Source: Sideroxydans lithotrophicus
GTDB lineage: Bacteria; Pseudomonadota; Gammaproteobacteria; Burkholderiales; Sulfuriferulaceae
DNA length: 35,104 bases
Reading direction: 5' to 3'
NCBI GenBank assembly: GCA_022736605.1
Contig: DZDB01000005.1
Location: 1-35,104, forward strand
Made by a program: the position numbers and the translations under genes. The stretch's first letter is position 1; each line of letters starts with the position of its first letter. Shown here piece by piece: positions 1-7,407 of the stretch. The notes beneath the pieces are model-generated. The model did not search any database, was not told the origin of the DNA, and was given only the letters and a program-made list of their open reading frames with translations.

Positions 1-1421
1 ATCGTCCCGGTGCGCGACCCGATTTTGCCGTCAACGCCACGTTTGATCTGTTTGACAAACTCGGCGCCACCGAAGAGCAGCTGGATTTCCCGGTGGTTTA
101 CGCTTCGGCGCTGAATGGCTTTGCCATGCTCGACATGTCTGAAAAAACCGACACCATGCGCGCGCTGTTTGAAACCATCCTCAAGCACGTCCCCGCGCCC
201 GCTGGCGACCCGGAAGGCCCGCTGCAATTACAGATTTCGGCACTTGATTATTCCAGCTTCGTTGGGCGCATCGGCGTTGGCCGTGTCAGCAATGGCCGCA
301 TTAAGCCAGGCCAGAGCGTGGTCGTCATGGCCGGTCCGGACGGCACGCCCAAAACCGGGCGCATCAACCAGGTGCTGGGTTTCCAGGGCCTGAACCGCGT
401 GCTGGTGGACGAAGCCGAAGCTGGCGACATCGTGCTGATTAACGGCATTGAAGACATTGGTATCGGCGTCACCATTTGTGACCGCGAAACTCCCCAGGCG
501 CTGCCTATGCTCAAAGTCGACGAACCAACGCTGACCATGACGTTCCAGGTCAACAGCTCGCCGCTGGCCGGTACCGAAGGCAAGTTCGTCACCAGCCGTC
601 AGATCCGTGACCGCCTGAACAAAGAGCTGCTAACCAACGTCGCGCTGAAAGTGGAAGACACCGCCGATGCAGATACCTTTCTGGTCTCGGGTCGCGGCGA
701 ACTGCACCTGACCATTCTGCTGGAAAGCATGCGCCGCGAAGGCTTCGAAATTGCCGTGTCGAAACCGCGCGTGGTGTACAAGGAAATCGACGGCGAAAAA
801 TCCGAGCCGTATGAAGCGCTGACTGTGGACGTGGAAGAAGTCAACCAGGGCGCCATCATGGAAGAGCTTGGCCGCCGCCGTGGCGACCTGCAGGACATGC
901 AGCCCGACGGCCAGGGCCGGGTTCGGCTGGAATACCGTATTCCGGCGCGCGGCCTGATCGGCTTCCAGTCCGAATTCATGACCCTGACGCGCGGCACCGG
1001 CATCATGGCACACGTTTTTGACGATTACGGCCCAATGAAAGCCGACATGCCGGGACGTCGCAACGGCGTGCTGATTTCGCAGGATCAGGGCGAAGCCGTG
1101 GCCTATGCACTGTGGAAGCTGGAAGACCGTGGCCGCATGTTCGTCGCCCCTGGCGACAAACTGTACGAAGGCATCATCATCGGCGTGCACAGCCGCGACA
1201 ACGACCTGGTGGTCAACCCGATCAAGGGCAAGCAGCTCACCAACGTGCGCGCTTCCGGTACCGATGAAGCCGTGCGCCTGACCCCGCCGATGAAAATGAC
1301 GCTGGAATCCGCAGTGGAATTCATCGAAGACGACGAGCTGGTGGAAATCACCCCGCAGTCGATTCGTATCCGCAAGCGCTTTCTGACCGAGAACGAACGC
1401 AAGCGTAACCGCAGCGCTTAA
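1..1421 (+). CDS. typA: Ribosome-associated GTPase TypA/BipA, 3' part (5' end outside window)
   Basis: This is the C-terminal 472 residues of TypA/BipA, a translational GTPase that binds the 70S ribosome and helps 50S assembly and stress adaptation. The frame is open from base 3, beginning R-P-G-A-R-P, so the gene starts upstream; the family is about 605 residues and roughly 130 are missing, including most of the G domain. The G5 motif SALNG is at visible residues 35-39. An EF-Tu-like beta-barrel, the EF-G-like domains III and V (with RGLIGFQSEF and GTGIMAHVF) and the BipA-specific C-terminal domain follow in order. The ATG at 93 is internal and not the start. The gene ends in KRNRSA and is followed by a strong terminator. 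Identification is secure. Confidence 0.97.
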   Translation, partial: RPGARPDFAVNATFDLFDKLGATEEQLDFPVVYASALNGFAMLDMSEKTDTMRALFETILKHVPAPAGDPEGPLQLQISALDYSSFVGRIGVGRVSNGRIKPGQSVVVMAGPDGTPKTGRINQVLGFQGLNRVLVDEAEAGDIVLINGIEDIGIGVTICDRETPQALPMLKVDEPTLTMTFQVNSSPLAGTEGKFVTSRQIRDRLNKELLTNVALKVEDTADADTFLVSGRGELHLTILLESMRREGFEIAVSKPRVVYKEIDGEKSEPYEALTVDVEEVNQGAIMEELGRRRGDLQDMQPDGQGRVRLEYRIPARGLIGFQSEFMTLTRGTGIMAHVFDDYGPMKADMPGRRNGVLISQDQGEAVAYALWKLEDRGRMFVAPGDKLYEGIIIGVHSRDNDLVVNPIKGKQLTNVRASGTDEAVRLTPPMKMTLESAVEFIEDDELVEITPQSIRIRKRFLTENERKRNRSA

Positions 1422-1440
1422 GTTCAACTATCGGCACAAT

Positions 1441-1472
1441 AAAAAACCCCGACGCATGCGTCGGGGTTTTTT
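1441..1472 (+). terminator. Rho-independent terminator after typA
   Basis: A perfect 32-nt palindrome lies 19 bp after the typA stop. A run of six A precedes a GC-rich arm CCCCGACGCA, whose exact complement follows and ends in six T. As RNA it folds into a strong hairpin with a U tract. Its symmetry means it should also stop transcription coming from the right. It separates typA from rmuC. Confidence 0.92.
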
Positions 1473-1501
1473 ATTGCATACAGCGCGCCCTTGCGCTGCT
1501 C

Positions 1502-1507
1502 TATAAT
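1502..1507 (+). promoter_or_regulatory. Possible -10 box for rmuC
   Basis: A consensus TATAAT lies 23 bp upstream of the rmuC ATG and 29 bp after the typA terminator, so rmuC needs a start site about here. No good -35 hexamer is visible at 16-18 bp, so only the -10 is supported. Confidence 0.35.
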
Positions 1508-1530
1508 CCGCGCTTCAAGTTGGAGAAACC

Positions 1531-2904
1531 ATGCTCGAAATCCTGATTGGCCTCGGCGCTGCATTCATCCTTGTCGCCCTCGTCTGGCTGGCGCTCAAAC
1601 TCAACGCACTGGCGGCCACGCTGCCTGCCAGCCTGAACCATGAGCTGGAAGCGCGCCACCGCGCCATGCTCGGCGATCTGCACGACGGCCTTGCCAGACA
1701 GTCAGAGCGCACCCATAACGCGTTGACTGAGGTTTCAGAACGCCTGCGCAGCACCGTCGGCAGCGAGCTGGGCGCAACTCGCGACAATGTACAGACGTTA
1801 CAGTTATCACAAACCGAACAGTTGGCCAGCATGCGCACTGCGATCAACGCACAACTGGCTGAATTCGCAGCGACACTGCAAACAGCCCAGGCCGGTTTTC
1901 TGGCACAGACGCTGCAAACCCTGGCTGAACAGGGCCGCGCCGAGCAAACACTGATCCAGACCACGATGCACAACGCCACGCAGCAATTGTCCAGCGCGGT
2001 CGACACCCTGGCCAAAGGCGTGGACGCAAGATTGGCAGAGATTTCCGGCAAAGTCACCGAGCGCCTGGACGAAGGCTTCAAAAAAACCAACGAAACCTTT
2101 GCCAACGTCATGGCGCGGCTTGCCACCATCGACGAGGCGCAGAAAAAAATCGACGGCCTGTCAAGCAATGTGTTGACGCTACAAGAATTATTGGGCGACA
2201 AACGCTCTCGCGGGGCATTTGGCGAGGTACAACTGGAAGGGCTGGTGCGCAATATCCTGCCGCCGGATGCGTACAGCTTCCAGACCTCCTTATCGAACGG
2301 CAGCCGCGCCGATTGCGTGCTGGTGCTGCCAGAGCCAACCGGCAAAGTGGCGGTCGATTCGAAATTTCCGCTGGAAAACTACAACCGCATGTTCATCCGC
2401 GACGGCTCAGACAGCGACCGCAGCCTGGCGACGCGCGCCTTCAAATCCGACGTGAAAAAACACGTCGATGATATCGCCAGCAAGTACATCATCGAACACG
2501 AAACCTCGGACGGCGCGGTAATGTTCCTGCCTGCCGAAGCAGTGTTTGCCGAGATTCACGCCTATCACACCGATCTGGTCGAATACGCCATGAGCCGCCG
2601 CGTGTGGATCGTCTCGCCGACCACGCTGATGGCGGTACTGAACACCGCGCGCGCGGTCATCAAGGACGTCGAAACGCGCCGCCAGGTGCACATCATCAAG
2701 GACGAATTGTCCAAGCTGGGCAAGGATTTTTCCCGCTTCGACGAGCGCATGAAAAAACTCGCCGATCACATCCGCCAGGCCAACGACGACGCCACCCAGG
2801 TTCACATCAGCAGCCAGAAAATCAGCAAGCGCTTCAACCAGATTGAGGCGGTCGATCTGGAACACCTGCAAGCTGCGCCACTATTGCCCGACGCTGACGC
2901 ATGA
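1531..2904 (+). CDS. rmuC: DNA recombination protein RmuC
   Basis: RmuC-family protein of 457 residues, close to the usual length (E. coli about 475). Loss of RmuC raises inversion rates between short repeats in E. coli, and it is thought to act on DNA ends as a nuclease-fold protein; the exact reaction is not established. One N-terminal membrane helix (about residues 4-23) is followed by a long coiled coil (about 30-190) with many Gln, Ala and Glu. The conserved RmuC domain (about 210-420) includes KRSRGAFGEVQLEGL and KVAVDSKFPLENY. The start has a GGAG Shine-Dalgarno site at 1522-1525. The stop overlaps the next start (ATGA), so the aminotransferase is probably translationally coupled. Confidence 0.95.
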   Translation: MLEILIGLGAAFILVALVWLALKLNALAATLPASLNHELEARHRAMLGDLHDGLARQSERTHNALTEVSERLRSTVGSELGATRDNVQTLQLSQTEQLASMRTAINAQLAEFAATLQTAQAGFLAQTLQTLAEQGRAEQTLIQTTMHNATQQLSSAVDTLAKGVDARLAEISGKVTERLDEGFKKTNETFANVMARLATIDEAQKKIDGLSSNVLTLQELLGDKRSRGAFGEVQLEGLVRNILPPDAYSFQTSLSNGSRADCVLVLPEPTGKVAVDSKFPLENYNRMFIRDGSDSDRSLATRAFKSDVKKHVDDIASKYIIEHETSDGAVMFLPAEAVFAEIHAYHTDLVEYAMSRRVWIVSPTTLMAVLNTARAVIKDVETRRQVHIIKDELSKLGKDFSRFDERMKKLADHIRQANDDATQVHISSQKISKRFNQIEAVDLEHLQAAPLLPDADA

Positions 2905-4064
2905 CCATGCCGCGAATTGCCCATCGGGTACGCGATATCGCGCCATTTCACGTCATGGCAATCCTGGCGCGAGCACGTGAACTGGAGGCCGCTGGGCGCT
3001 CGATTATTCATCTGGAAATCGGCGAACCGGATTTTCCCACGCCTCAACCCATCATCGATGCCGGCATCCAGGCGCTGCAACGCGGCGATCTGCACTACAC
3101 ACCTGCGCTTGGCTTGCCTGCGCTGCGAGCGTGCATCGCCGATTACTATGCCAGCCAGTACGGCGTGACAGTCGACGCCCAACGCATCGTCGTGACACCC
3201 GGCGCATCCGGCGCACTGCTGCTGGCCTTGGGATTGCTGGCGGAGCCGTCGGATCAGATTATGCTGGCCGACCCGGGCTACCCATGTAACCGTCACTTTG
3301 CGCGCTTTATTGAAGCGCAAACGCTGGCTGTACCAGTTGATGCCGACAGCGCCTACCAGCTCACCCCGACCCTGGTTGAACACCACTGGACACCCGACGT
3401 CAAAGTGGTGCTGCTCGCCTCACCCTCAAACCCAACCGGCAGCGTGGTGCCTGACGCGGACGTGCGTGCTATCGCCTCGCTGTGTGCCGCCCGTGGTGCC
3501 TACCTGGTGGTGGACGAGATTTATCATGGGCTGATTTACGAAGGTAACTATCAGACCGCGCTGGCGCACTCTGACCAGGTGTTTGTAGTGAACAGCTTTT
3601 CGAAATACTTCCAGATGACCGGCTGGCGGCTCGGCTGGCTGGTGGCGCCCGACTGGGCCATGACAGCACTGGATCGACTCGCGCAGAACCTGTTTCTGGC
3701 AGCGTCCACGCCCGCACAACTTGCTGCGATCGCCGCTTTTGAACCCACCTGCATTGCCCTGCTTGAATCGCGCAAGGCTGAACTGAAAACCCGTCGCGAC
3801 TATCTGGCAACCCACTTGATGGAACTTGGATTTGGTTTACCAGTAATGCCGCAGGGGGCATTTTATCTGTATGCAGACTGTTCCCGCTTCACGCAGGACA
3901 GCTTTGAATTTGCGCGCATGTTACTTGAAGAAACCGGCGTAGCCATCACACCCGGGCGCGACTTTGGGACACACAAGGCAAATCAATATCTGCGTTTTGC
4001 CTACACAACCTCACTGCCAAATCTCGAATCTGCAATCTACCGACTGAAACAAAAACTGGGCTGA
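2901..4064 (+). CDS. PLP-dependent class I/II aminotransferase
   Basis: Fold-type I aminotransferase of 387 residues, in the usual range. Visible signatures are EIGEPDFPTP near the N terminus, the cofactor-loop region TPGASGALLLAL, SPSNPTG, VVDEIYHGL, and NSFSKYFQMTGWRLGW, in which K235 is the expected pyridoxal-phosphate lysine. It should move an amino group between an amino acid and a 2-oxo acid in the cytoplasm. Sequence alone does not fix the substrate; alanine, aspartate and aromatic types share these motifs. Its ATG overlaps the rmuC stop by 4 nt; a second ATG at 2907 is a possible alternative start. No function linking it to RmuC is evident, so the pairing is probably transcriptional economy. 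Confidence 0.9.
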   Translation: MTMPRIAHRVRDIAPFHVMAILARARELEAAGRSIIHLEIGEPDFPTPQPIIDAGIQALQRGDLHYTPALGLPALRACIADYYASQYGVTVDAQRIVVTPGASGALLLALGLLAEPSDQIMLADPGYPCNRHFARFIEAQTLAVPVDADSAYQLTPTLVEHHWTPDVKVVLLASPSNPTGSVVPDADVRAIASLCAARGAYLVVDEIYHGLIYEGNYQTALAHSDQVFVVNSFSKYFQMTGWRLGWLVAPDWAMTALDRLAQNLFLAASTPAQLAAIAAFEPTCIALLESRKAELKTRRDYLATHLMELGFGLPVMPQGAFYLYADCSRFTQDSFEFARMLLEETGVAITPGRDFGTHKANQYLRFAYTTSLPNLESAIYRLKQKLG

Positions 4065-4104
4065 GTTACCCAATGCGCGTCAAGCTGACAAAATCAACCA
4101 CAAT

Positions 4105-4134
4105 AAAAAAAGCCGACATAAAGTCGGCTTTTTT
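4105..4134. terminator. Bidirectional terminator between convergent genes
   Basis: The hairpin has arms GCCGAC (4112-4117) and GTCGGC (4123-4128) with a 5-nt loop. It is preceded by seven A and followed by six T, so it works on both strands. It lies 40 bp after the aminotransferase stop and 22 bp beyond the stop of the minus-strand lipoprotein gene, which fits a shared terminator. Confidence 0.9.
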
Positions 4135-4156
4135 AACAGCAGGTGGTCTTGCTGAA

Positions 4157-4429
4157 TTACTGAGCTGCAGGTGCAGCAGGAGCAGCCGCATCGGCAGGTG
4201 CAGCAGGTGCAGCAGCATCAGCTGGTGCAGCAGGTGCAGCAGCATCAGCTGGTGCAGCAGGTGCAGCAGCATCGGCAGGTGCAGCAGGCATAGCGGCATC
4301 AGGTGCAGCAGGTGCTGGGGCTTCAGCAGCAGGTGCAGCAGCATCAGCAGGCGCTGGTGCTTCTTCTTTTTTACCGCAAGCGGTCAGGGTAAGAGCCAAC
4401 AGGGCGGCAAGCAGGACGGAGTGTTTCAT
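4157..4429 (-). CDS. Small Ala/Pro-rich repeat lipoprotein, function unknown
   Basis: Predicted lipoprotein of 90 residues. A lysine and a hydrophobic stretch lead to lipobox L-T-A-C, with C18 as the expected lipidated residue. The mature part begins CGKKEE and is then almost wholly Ala, Pro and Asp, built on a nine-residue unit of the type PAAPADAAA repeated four times, with looser copies nearer the N terminus. There is no recognisable domain. Such a chain is probably an extended, flexible tether in the periplasm or on the outer membrane; that is inference. A Shine-Dalgarno AGGGAA precedes the start (complement of 4435-4440). Signal peptide, RBS and dedicated terminator support a real gene despite low complexity. 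Confidence 0.78.
   Translation of the reverse strand: MKHSVLLAALLALTLTACGKKEEAPAPADAAAPAAEAPAPAAPDAAMPAAPADAAAPAAPADAAAPAAPADAAAPAAPADAAAPAAPAAQ
4188..4295. repeat. 27-bp in-frame tandem repeat, four copies
   Basis: Units start at 4188, 4215, 4242 and 4269, each 27 bp. Units two and three are identical, unit one differs at three bases, and unit four has diverged in its last third. The period keeps the reading frame and encodes nine residues of the lipoprotein. Inside each unit, shorter GCAGCAGGT motifs recur. Identical neighbouring copies suggest recent expansion by slippage or unequal exchange. Confidence 0.9.
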
Positions 4430-4509
4430 TTATGTTCCCTTAAAAAATAATGACAAGTAACCACAGCGAATCGGCCCAAAGTCATTTAAAAAAACGACCG
4501 ACGGATAAA

Positions 4510-4518
4510 ATTCTAGCA
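4510..4518 (-). promoter_or_regulatory. Possible extended -10 promoter for the repeat lipoprotein
   Basis: On the minus strand TGCTAGAAT (TGn plus TAGAAT) lies about 80 bp upstream of the lipoprotein ATG. No good -35 is seen, which is allowed for an extended -10. The same nine bases occur before the Tim44-like gene at 30852-30860. It lies inside the CTAG cluster described separately. Confidence 0.35.
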
Positions 4519-4594
4519 AAATCCTAGAAATTTGCTAGTGCTTAATGAATTCTAGCGATATATTTCACAATAATGTACGTGACCAGGCTGCTAG
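4513..4594. repeat. CTAG-rich cluster in the roxA/lipoprotein intergenic region
   Basis: The tetramer CTAG occurs at 4513, 4524, 4535, 4552 and 4591. The first three are exactly 11 bp apart, about one helical turn. The outer two of these sit in an inverted repeat, CTAGCAAA (4513-4520) and TTTGCTAG (4531-4538). The surrounding 4430-4642 gap is AT-rich and contains no gene. The phasing is compatible with a protein-binding array near the lipoprotein promoter, but no known operator is recognised. Confidence 0.55.
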
Positions 4595-4642
4595 CGTATC
4601 CATTCATCACCCAGACACTGCCCATTCACTGTCTCGGTTAGC

Positions 4643-5767
4643 TTAGTCACCAGCCTGACCCAGTACGACATACCCATCCAGATACAGTGGATATAATGCA
4701 ATCAGTAAACTTGCCGTGATCTGCGCGCCTGCCAATCGACGCCGATCTGCCAGCTGTTGCAGCGTCGTCGCGTCAGGCATTGCAGCCAATGGCTCACCGT
4801 TTAAATAGAATGTGTTACCGCGCCACAGCATCAGCGATTTCGGCGCGAGCGCTATGCCTTGCTTGTGTGCGCGCCGCGCAAACGCCGATTGCGTCAACGC
4901 CGGCTCAGGCGGATCAAAAAACAGATGCGGTTTAGGCTCGGTGAGATACCGCCCGAGAAAATCAGCGATGTCTGCGCGTTGCCAACCAACACGTGCAATC
5001 ATGTCCGCAACCTGATTAAGCATCGCGTCGCCAATTTCGCCCGGATGCGACTGCAAAGCCAAATCCGCATCCTGATACATACCGGGCAAATCCAGTTTGT
5101 CTTGCAGGTAAACCAGAAACTGGGTAGCGATTTCCTGCACACTGGGCGCACGGAAACCGATCGAATACGTGGTACAAGCGTCAACCGCCACGCCGTTGTG
5201 AGCATAATGCGGCGGCAGATAAAGCATATCGCCGGGATTCAGCACCCATTCGTGTTCAGGCACAAAATTTTGCAATATCTTGAGCGGCGCACCATCCACC
5301 AGCGTCAAATCCGTTTGCGCACTGATTTGCCAGCGCCGCTGGCCGCTGCCCTGTAGCAGGAACACATCGTAGGAATCAAAATGCGCGCCCACGCCGCCTC
5401 CTGGCACCGCATAACTCACCATGAGGTCGTCGAGCCGCGCATGCGGAATAAAATCAAATTGCTGCAACAAATCACGCGCTGAGGCCAAGTGATGGTTCAA
5501 TTCCTGCACCAGCAAGGTCCACGGTAGTCGGGCTTTAGGTTTGAAATCAGACGGTTTGAACGGGCCATGATCCAGCGCCCAGCCAGCCTTGGTTTCGCGG
5601 ATCAGCCGCGCCTGTGCCTCGTCTTCACACGCCAGCGCCTGTAATGCTGTGTAGTCAAGCAATCCGGCAAACCCGGGAATCGCATTACGTACCAGCAGCG
5701 GCTGTTTTTGCCAGTAGTCCCGCAAAAATTCTGCGGCACTCAGACCGCCCAACAAATGTTTATCCAT
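4643..5767 (-). CDS. roxA: JmjC/cupin 2-oxoglutarate oxygenase, ribosomal protein L16 arginine hydroxylase type
   Basis: Protein of 374 residues, matching the length of E. coli YcfD/RoxA, an Fe(II)- and 2-oxoglutarate-dependent oxygenase that hydroxylates an arginine of ribosomal protein L16. The iron-binding triad is visible as H129-x-D131 in VGAHFDSYD and H190 in PPHYAHNG. The sequence around it (DDLMVSYAVPGGGVG, FLLQGSGQRRW, NPGDMLYLPP, YSIGFRAPS) follows the family closely. A C-terminal winged-helix-like part follows. The start at 5767 fits the family N terminus (LSAAEFLRDYWQKQPLLVR). No Shine-Dalgarno is visible and a TATAAT lies only 5 bp before the ATG. It is divergent from slyD. Substrate assignment to L16 is by family. 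Confidence 0.88.
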   Translation of the reverse strand: MDKHLLGGLSAAEFLRDYWQKQPLLVRNAIPGFAGLLDYTALQALACEDEAQARLIRETKAGWALDHGPFKPSDFKPKARLPWTLLVQELNHHLASARDLLQQFDFIPHARLDDLMVSYAVPGGGVGAHFDSYDVFLLQGSGQRRWQISAQTDLTLVDGAPLKILQNFVPEHEWVLNPGDMLYLPPHYAHNGVAVDACTTYSIGFRAPSVQEIATQFLVYLQDKLDLPGMYQDADLALQSHPGEIGDAMLNQVADMIARVGWQRADIADFLGRYLTEPKPHLFFDPPEPALTQSAFARRAHKQGIALAPKSLMLWRGNTFYLNGEPLAAMPDATTLQQLADRRRLAGAQITASLLIALYPLYLDGYVVLGQAGD

Positions 5768-5772
5768 GCCCG

Positions 5773-5778
5773 ATTATA
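5773..5778 (-). promoter_or_regulatory. Possible -10 box directly before roxA
   Basis: A minus-strand TATAAT ends 5 bp before the roxA ATG, so a transcript starting at the usual distance would begin at or next to the A of ATG. No clear -35 lies 16-18 bp upstream, only an A-rich run, so this is tentative. Confidence 0.35.
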
Positions 5779-5787
5779 AAGCAGCCG

Positions 5788-5818
5788 TTGGCAACATTTT
5801 TTTGAAATGGGTTAGAAT
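5788..5818 (+). promoter_or_regulatory. Possible slyD promoter
   Basis: TTGGCA at 5788-5793 and TAGAAT at 5813-5818 with a 19-bp spacer form a plausible but long-spaced sigma-70 promoter. It would give a leader of about 50 nt carrying a small hairpin, GACGC-GTT-GCGTC, at 5828-5840. Confidence 0.4.
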
Positions 5819-5867
5819 TCGGCCTTTGACGCGTTGCGTCGACCCAATCCAATCTAACCGCCCACTC

Positions 5868-5871
5868 GAGG
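5868..5871 (+). promoter_or_regulatory. Ribosome binding site fixing the slyD start
   Basis: GAGG with a 5-nt gap to the ATG at 5877. The frame is open back to an ATG at 5766, but that stretch overlaps the roxA start region and its residues do not resemble SlyD. This site decides for the shorter protein. Confidence 0.75.
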
Positions 5872-5876
5872 TCATC

Positions 5877-6356
5877 ATGCAAATTGCCAAGGACACCATC
5901 GTCACCATCAGTTACCAGCTCAGCAACCTGCAAGGTGAAATATTGGAAAAAAGCAGCGAGCCAGTTAGTTACTTGCATGGCGGCTATGACGGCATTTTCC
6001 CGACCGTCGAAGAAGCCCTGCAAGGCAAAAACGAAGGTGATGATCTCGACGTGACACTGGAGCCGGAATACGCATTTGGCGAGTACGAAGCCGAGCTGGT
6101 GCGCACCGAACCACGTCATCTGTTCCCGGCCGACGCCAGTGTGGGCATGCAGTTTGAAGGCGCTGCCGAAGGTACCGAAGAATTCATGCTGTACACAGTA
6201 ACCGACATCACCGACGACACCGTAGTCGTCGACGGCAACCACCCACTGGCTGGCCAAACGCTGAAATTCAGCTGCCATGTAGACAGCGTACGTGCTGCCA
6301 GCGCCGAAGAGGTCGCCCATGGCCACGCCCACGGCGAGCACGGCCATCACCATTGA
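5877..6356 (+). CDS. slyD: FKBP-type peptidyl-prolyl isomerase SlyD
   Basis: SlyD of 159 residues. It is a cytoplasmic proline isomerase and chaperone that also binds nickel. The FKBP halves (about residues 1-70 and 120-145) surround the chaperone insert-in-flap region. Recognisable stretches are TIVTISYQL, PVSYLHGGYDGIFP, EEALQGKNEGD, YAFGEYEAELV and VVDGNHPLAGQTLKF. The C-terminal tail (about 147-159) is a short His-rich metal-binding segment including HGEHGHHH, shorter than in E. coli. The family is usually 150-200 residues. The gene stands alone between the divergent roxA and accA; accA seems to have its own -10 box in the 82-bp gap. Confidence 0.95.
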   Translation: MQIAKDTIVTISYQLSNLQGEILEKSSEPVSYLHGGYDGIFPTVEEALQGKNEGDDLDVTLEPEYAFGEYEAELVRTEPRHLFPADASVGMQFEGAAEGTEEFMLYTVTDITDDTVVVDGNHPLAGQTLKFSCHVDSVRAASAEEVAHGHAHGEHGHHH

Positions 6357-6406
6357 TCATGGAAACCAGGCGGGTGGATATGCGCGTTAGCCAGCCCGAT
6401 TTCCGT

Positions 6407-6412
6407 TACAAT
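6407..6412 (+). promoter_or_regulatory. Possible -10 box for accA
   Basis: TACAAT, followed by a GC-rich stretch, lies 26 bp before the accA ATG, giving a leader of about 20 nt. No convincing -35 is present. Confidence 0.35.
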
Positions 6413-6438
6413 GCCGCCTTTTTACCGTCTGACTGCCC

Positions 6439-7407
6439 ATGAAAACCACCTTTCTGGACTTCGAGCAGCCGATCGCCGAGCTGGAAGCAAAAATCGAAGA
6501 GTTGCGTTACGTACAGGACGACTCGGCGCTGGACATCTCGGTAGAAATTGGCCGTCTGCAAAAAAAGAGCGAAAAACTGACCAAAGACATCTACGCCAAA
6601 CTCACGCCCTGGCAGATTTCACAAGTTGCACGCCATCCGCAACGTCCGTATTCGCTCGACTACCTGGGCGCATTGTTCACCGACTTTGAAGAACTGCACG
6701 GCGACCGCGCCTACGGCGATGACCCGGCCATCGTGGGTGGCCTGGCACGTTTCAACGGCAACAGCGTAATGGTCATCGGCCATCAAAAAGGCCGCGACAC
6801 CAAGGAAAAAATCTACCGTAATTTCGGCATGCCACGCCCGGAAGGCTATCGCAAAGCGCTGCGACTGATGCGTCTGGCTGAGAAATTCGGCGTGCCAGTG
6901 ATGACCTTCATCGACACCCCCGGCGCCTACCCGGGCATCGGCGCCGAAGAACGCGGCCAATCCGAAGCCATTGCACGCAACCTGTTCGTCATGGCCGAGC
7001 TGAAGACGCCGGTTCTCTGCACCATCATCGGCGAAGGCGGGTCGGGCGGCGCGCTGGCGATTGGTGTCGGTGACCAGACCATGATGCTGCAATATTCGAC
7101 CTATTCCGTTATTTCACCCGAAGGCTGCGCGTCGATCTTGTGGAAAAGCGCCGACAAAGCGCCGGTCGCCGCTGAAACCCTCGGCATCACCGCACCACGA
7201 CTGAAATCACTCAATCTGATCGACCGCATCGTCAACGAACCGCTTGGTGGCGCACACCGTGACCCGGCACTGATGATGCAATCCATGAAAAAATCCCTGC
7301 AGGATGCGCTCGACGACCTCACCAAACAACCCATCGACGTCCTGCTTGAAACCCGCTACGAGCGCCTGATGAGCTATGGCCGCTTCAAGGAAACCGTCGC
7401 CAAATAG
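6439..7407 (+). CDS. accA: Acetyl-CoA carboxylase carboxyltransferase subunit alpha
   Basis: AccA of 322 residues, the normal length. With AccD it moves the carboxyl group from biotinyl-AccB to acetyl-CoA, making malonyl-CoA for fatty-acid synthesis. The N-terminal helical region starts FLDFEQPIAELEAKIEEL. The crotonase-like core carries LHGDRAYGDDPAIVGGLA, GHQKGRDTKEKI, FGMPRPEGYRKALRLM, IDTPGAYPGIGAEERGQ (about 158-174) and the oxyanion-type glycine loop GEGGSGGALAIG (198-209). No Shine-Dalgarno is evident before the ATG. The 3' end overlaps tilS by 32 nt; an accA-tilS pair is common in betaproteobacteria, as I recall. Confidence 0.97.
   Translation: MKTTFLDFEQPIAELEAKIEELRYVQDDSALDISVEIGRLQKKSEKLTKDIYAKLTPWQISQVARHPQRPYSLDYLGALFTDFEELHGDRAYGDDPAIVGGLARFNGNSVMVIGHQKGRDTKEKIYRNFGMPRPEGYRKALRLMRLAEKFGVPVMTFIDTPGAYPGIGAEERGQSEAIARNLFVMAELKTPVLCTIIGEGGSGGALAIGVGDQTMMLQYSTYSVISPEGCASILWKSADKAPVAAETLGITAPRLKSLNLIDRIVNEPLGGAHRDPALMMQSMKKSLQDALDDLTKQPIDVLLETRYERLMSYGRFKETVAK

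Noticed and set aside
4188..4295. Possible CRISPR-like array
   Set aside because: The units abut directly with no spacers, keep a coding frame and have no cas genes nearby; it is a coding tandem repeat.
4073..4450. A 125-codon plus-strand open frame rich in Ser, Arg and Cys
   Set aside because: It is the complement of the repeat lipoprotein gene and contains the terminator; the repeat keeps all frames open.
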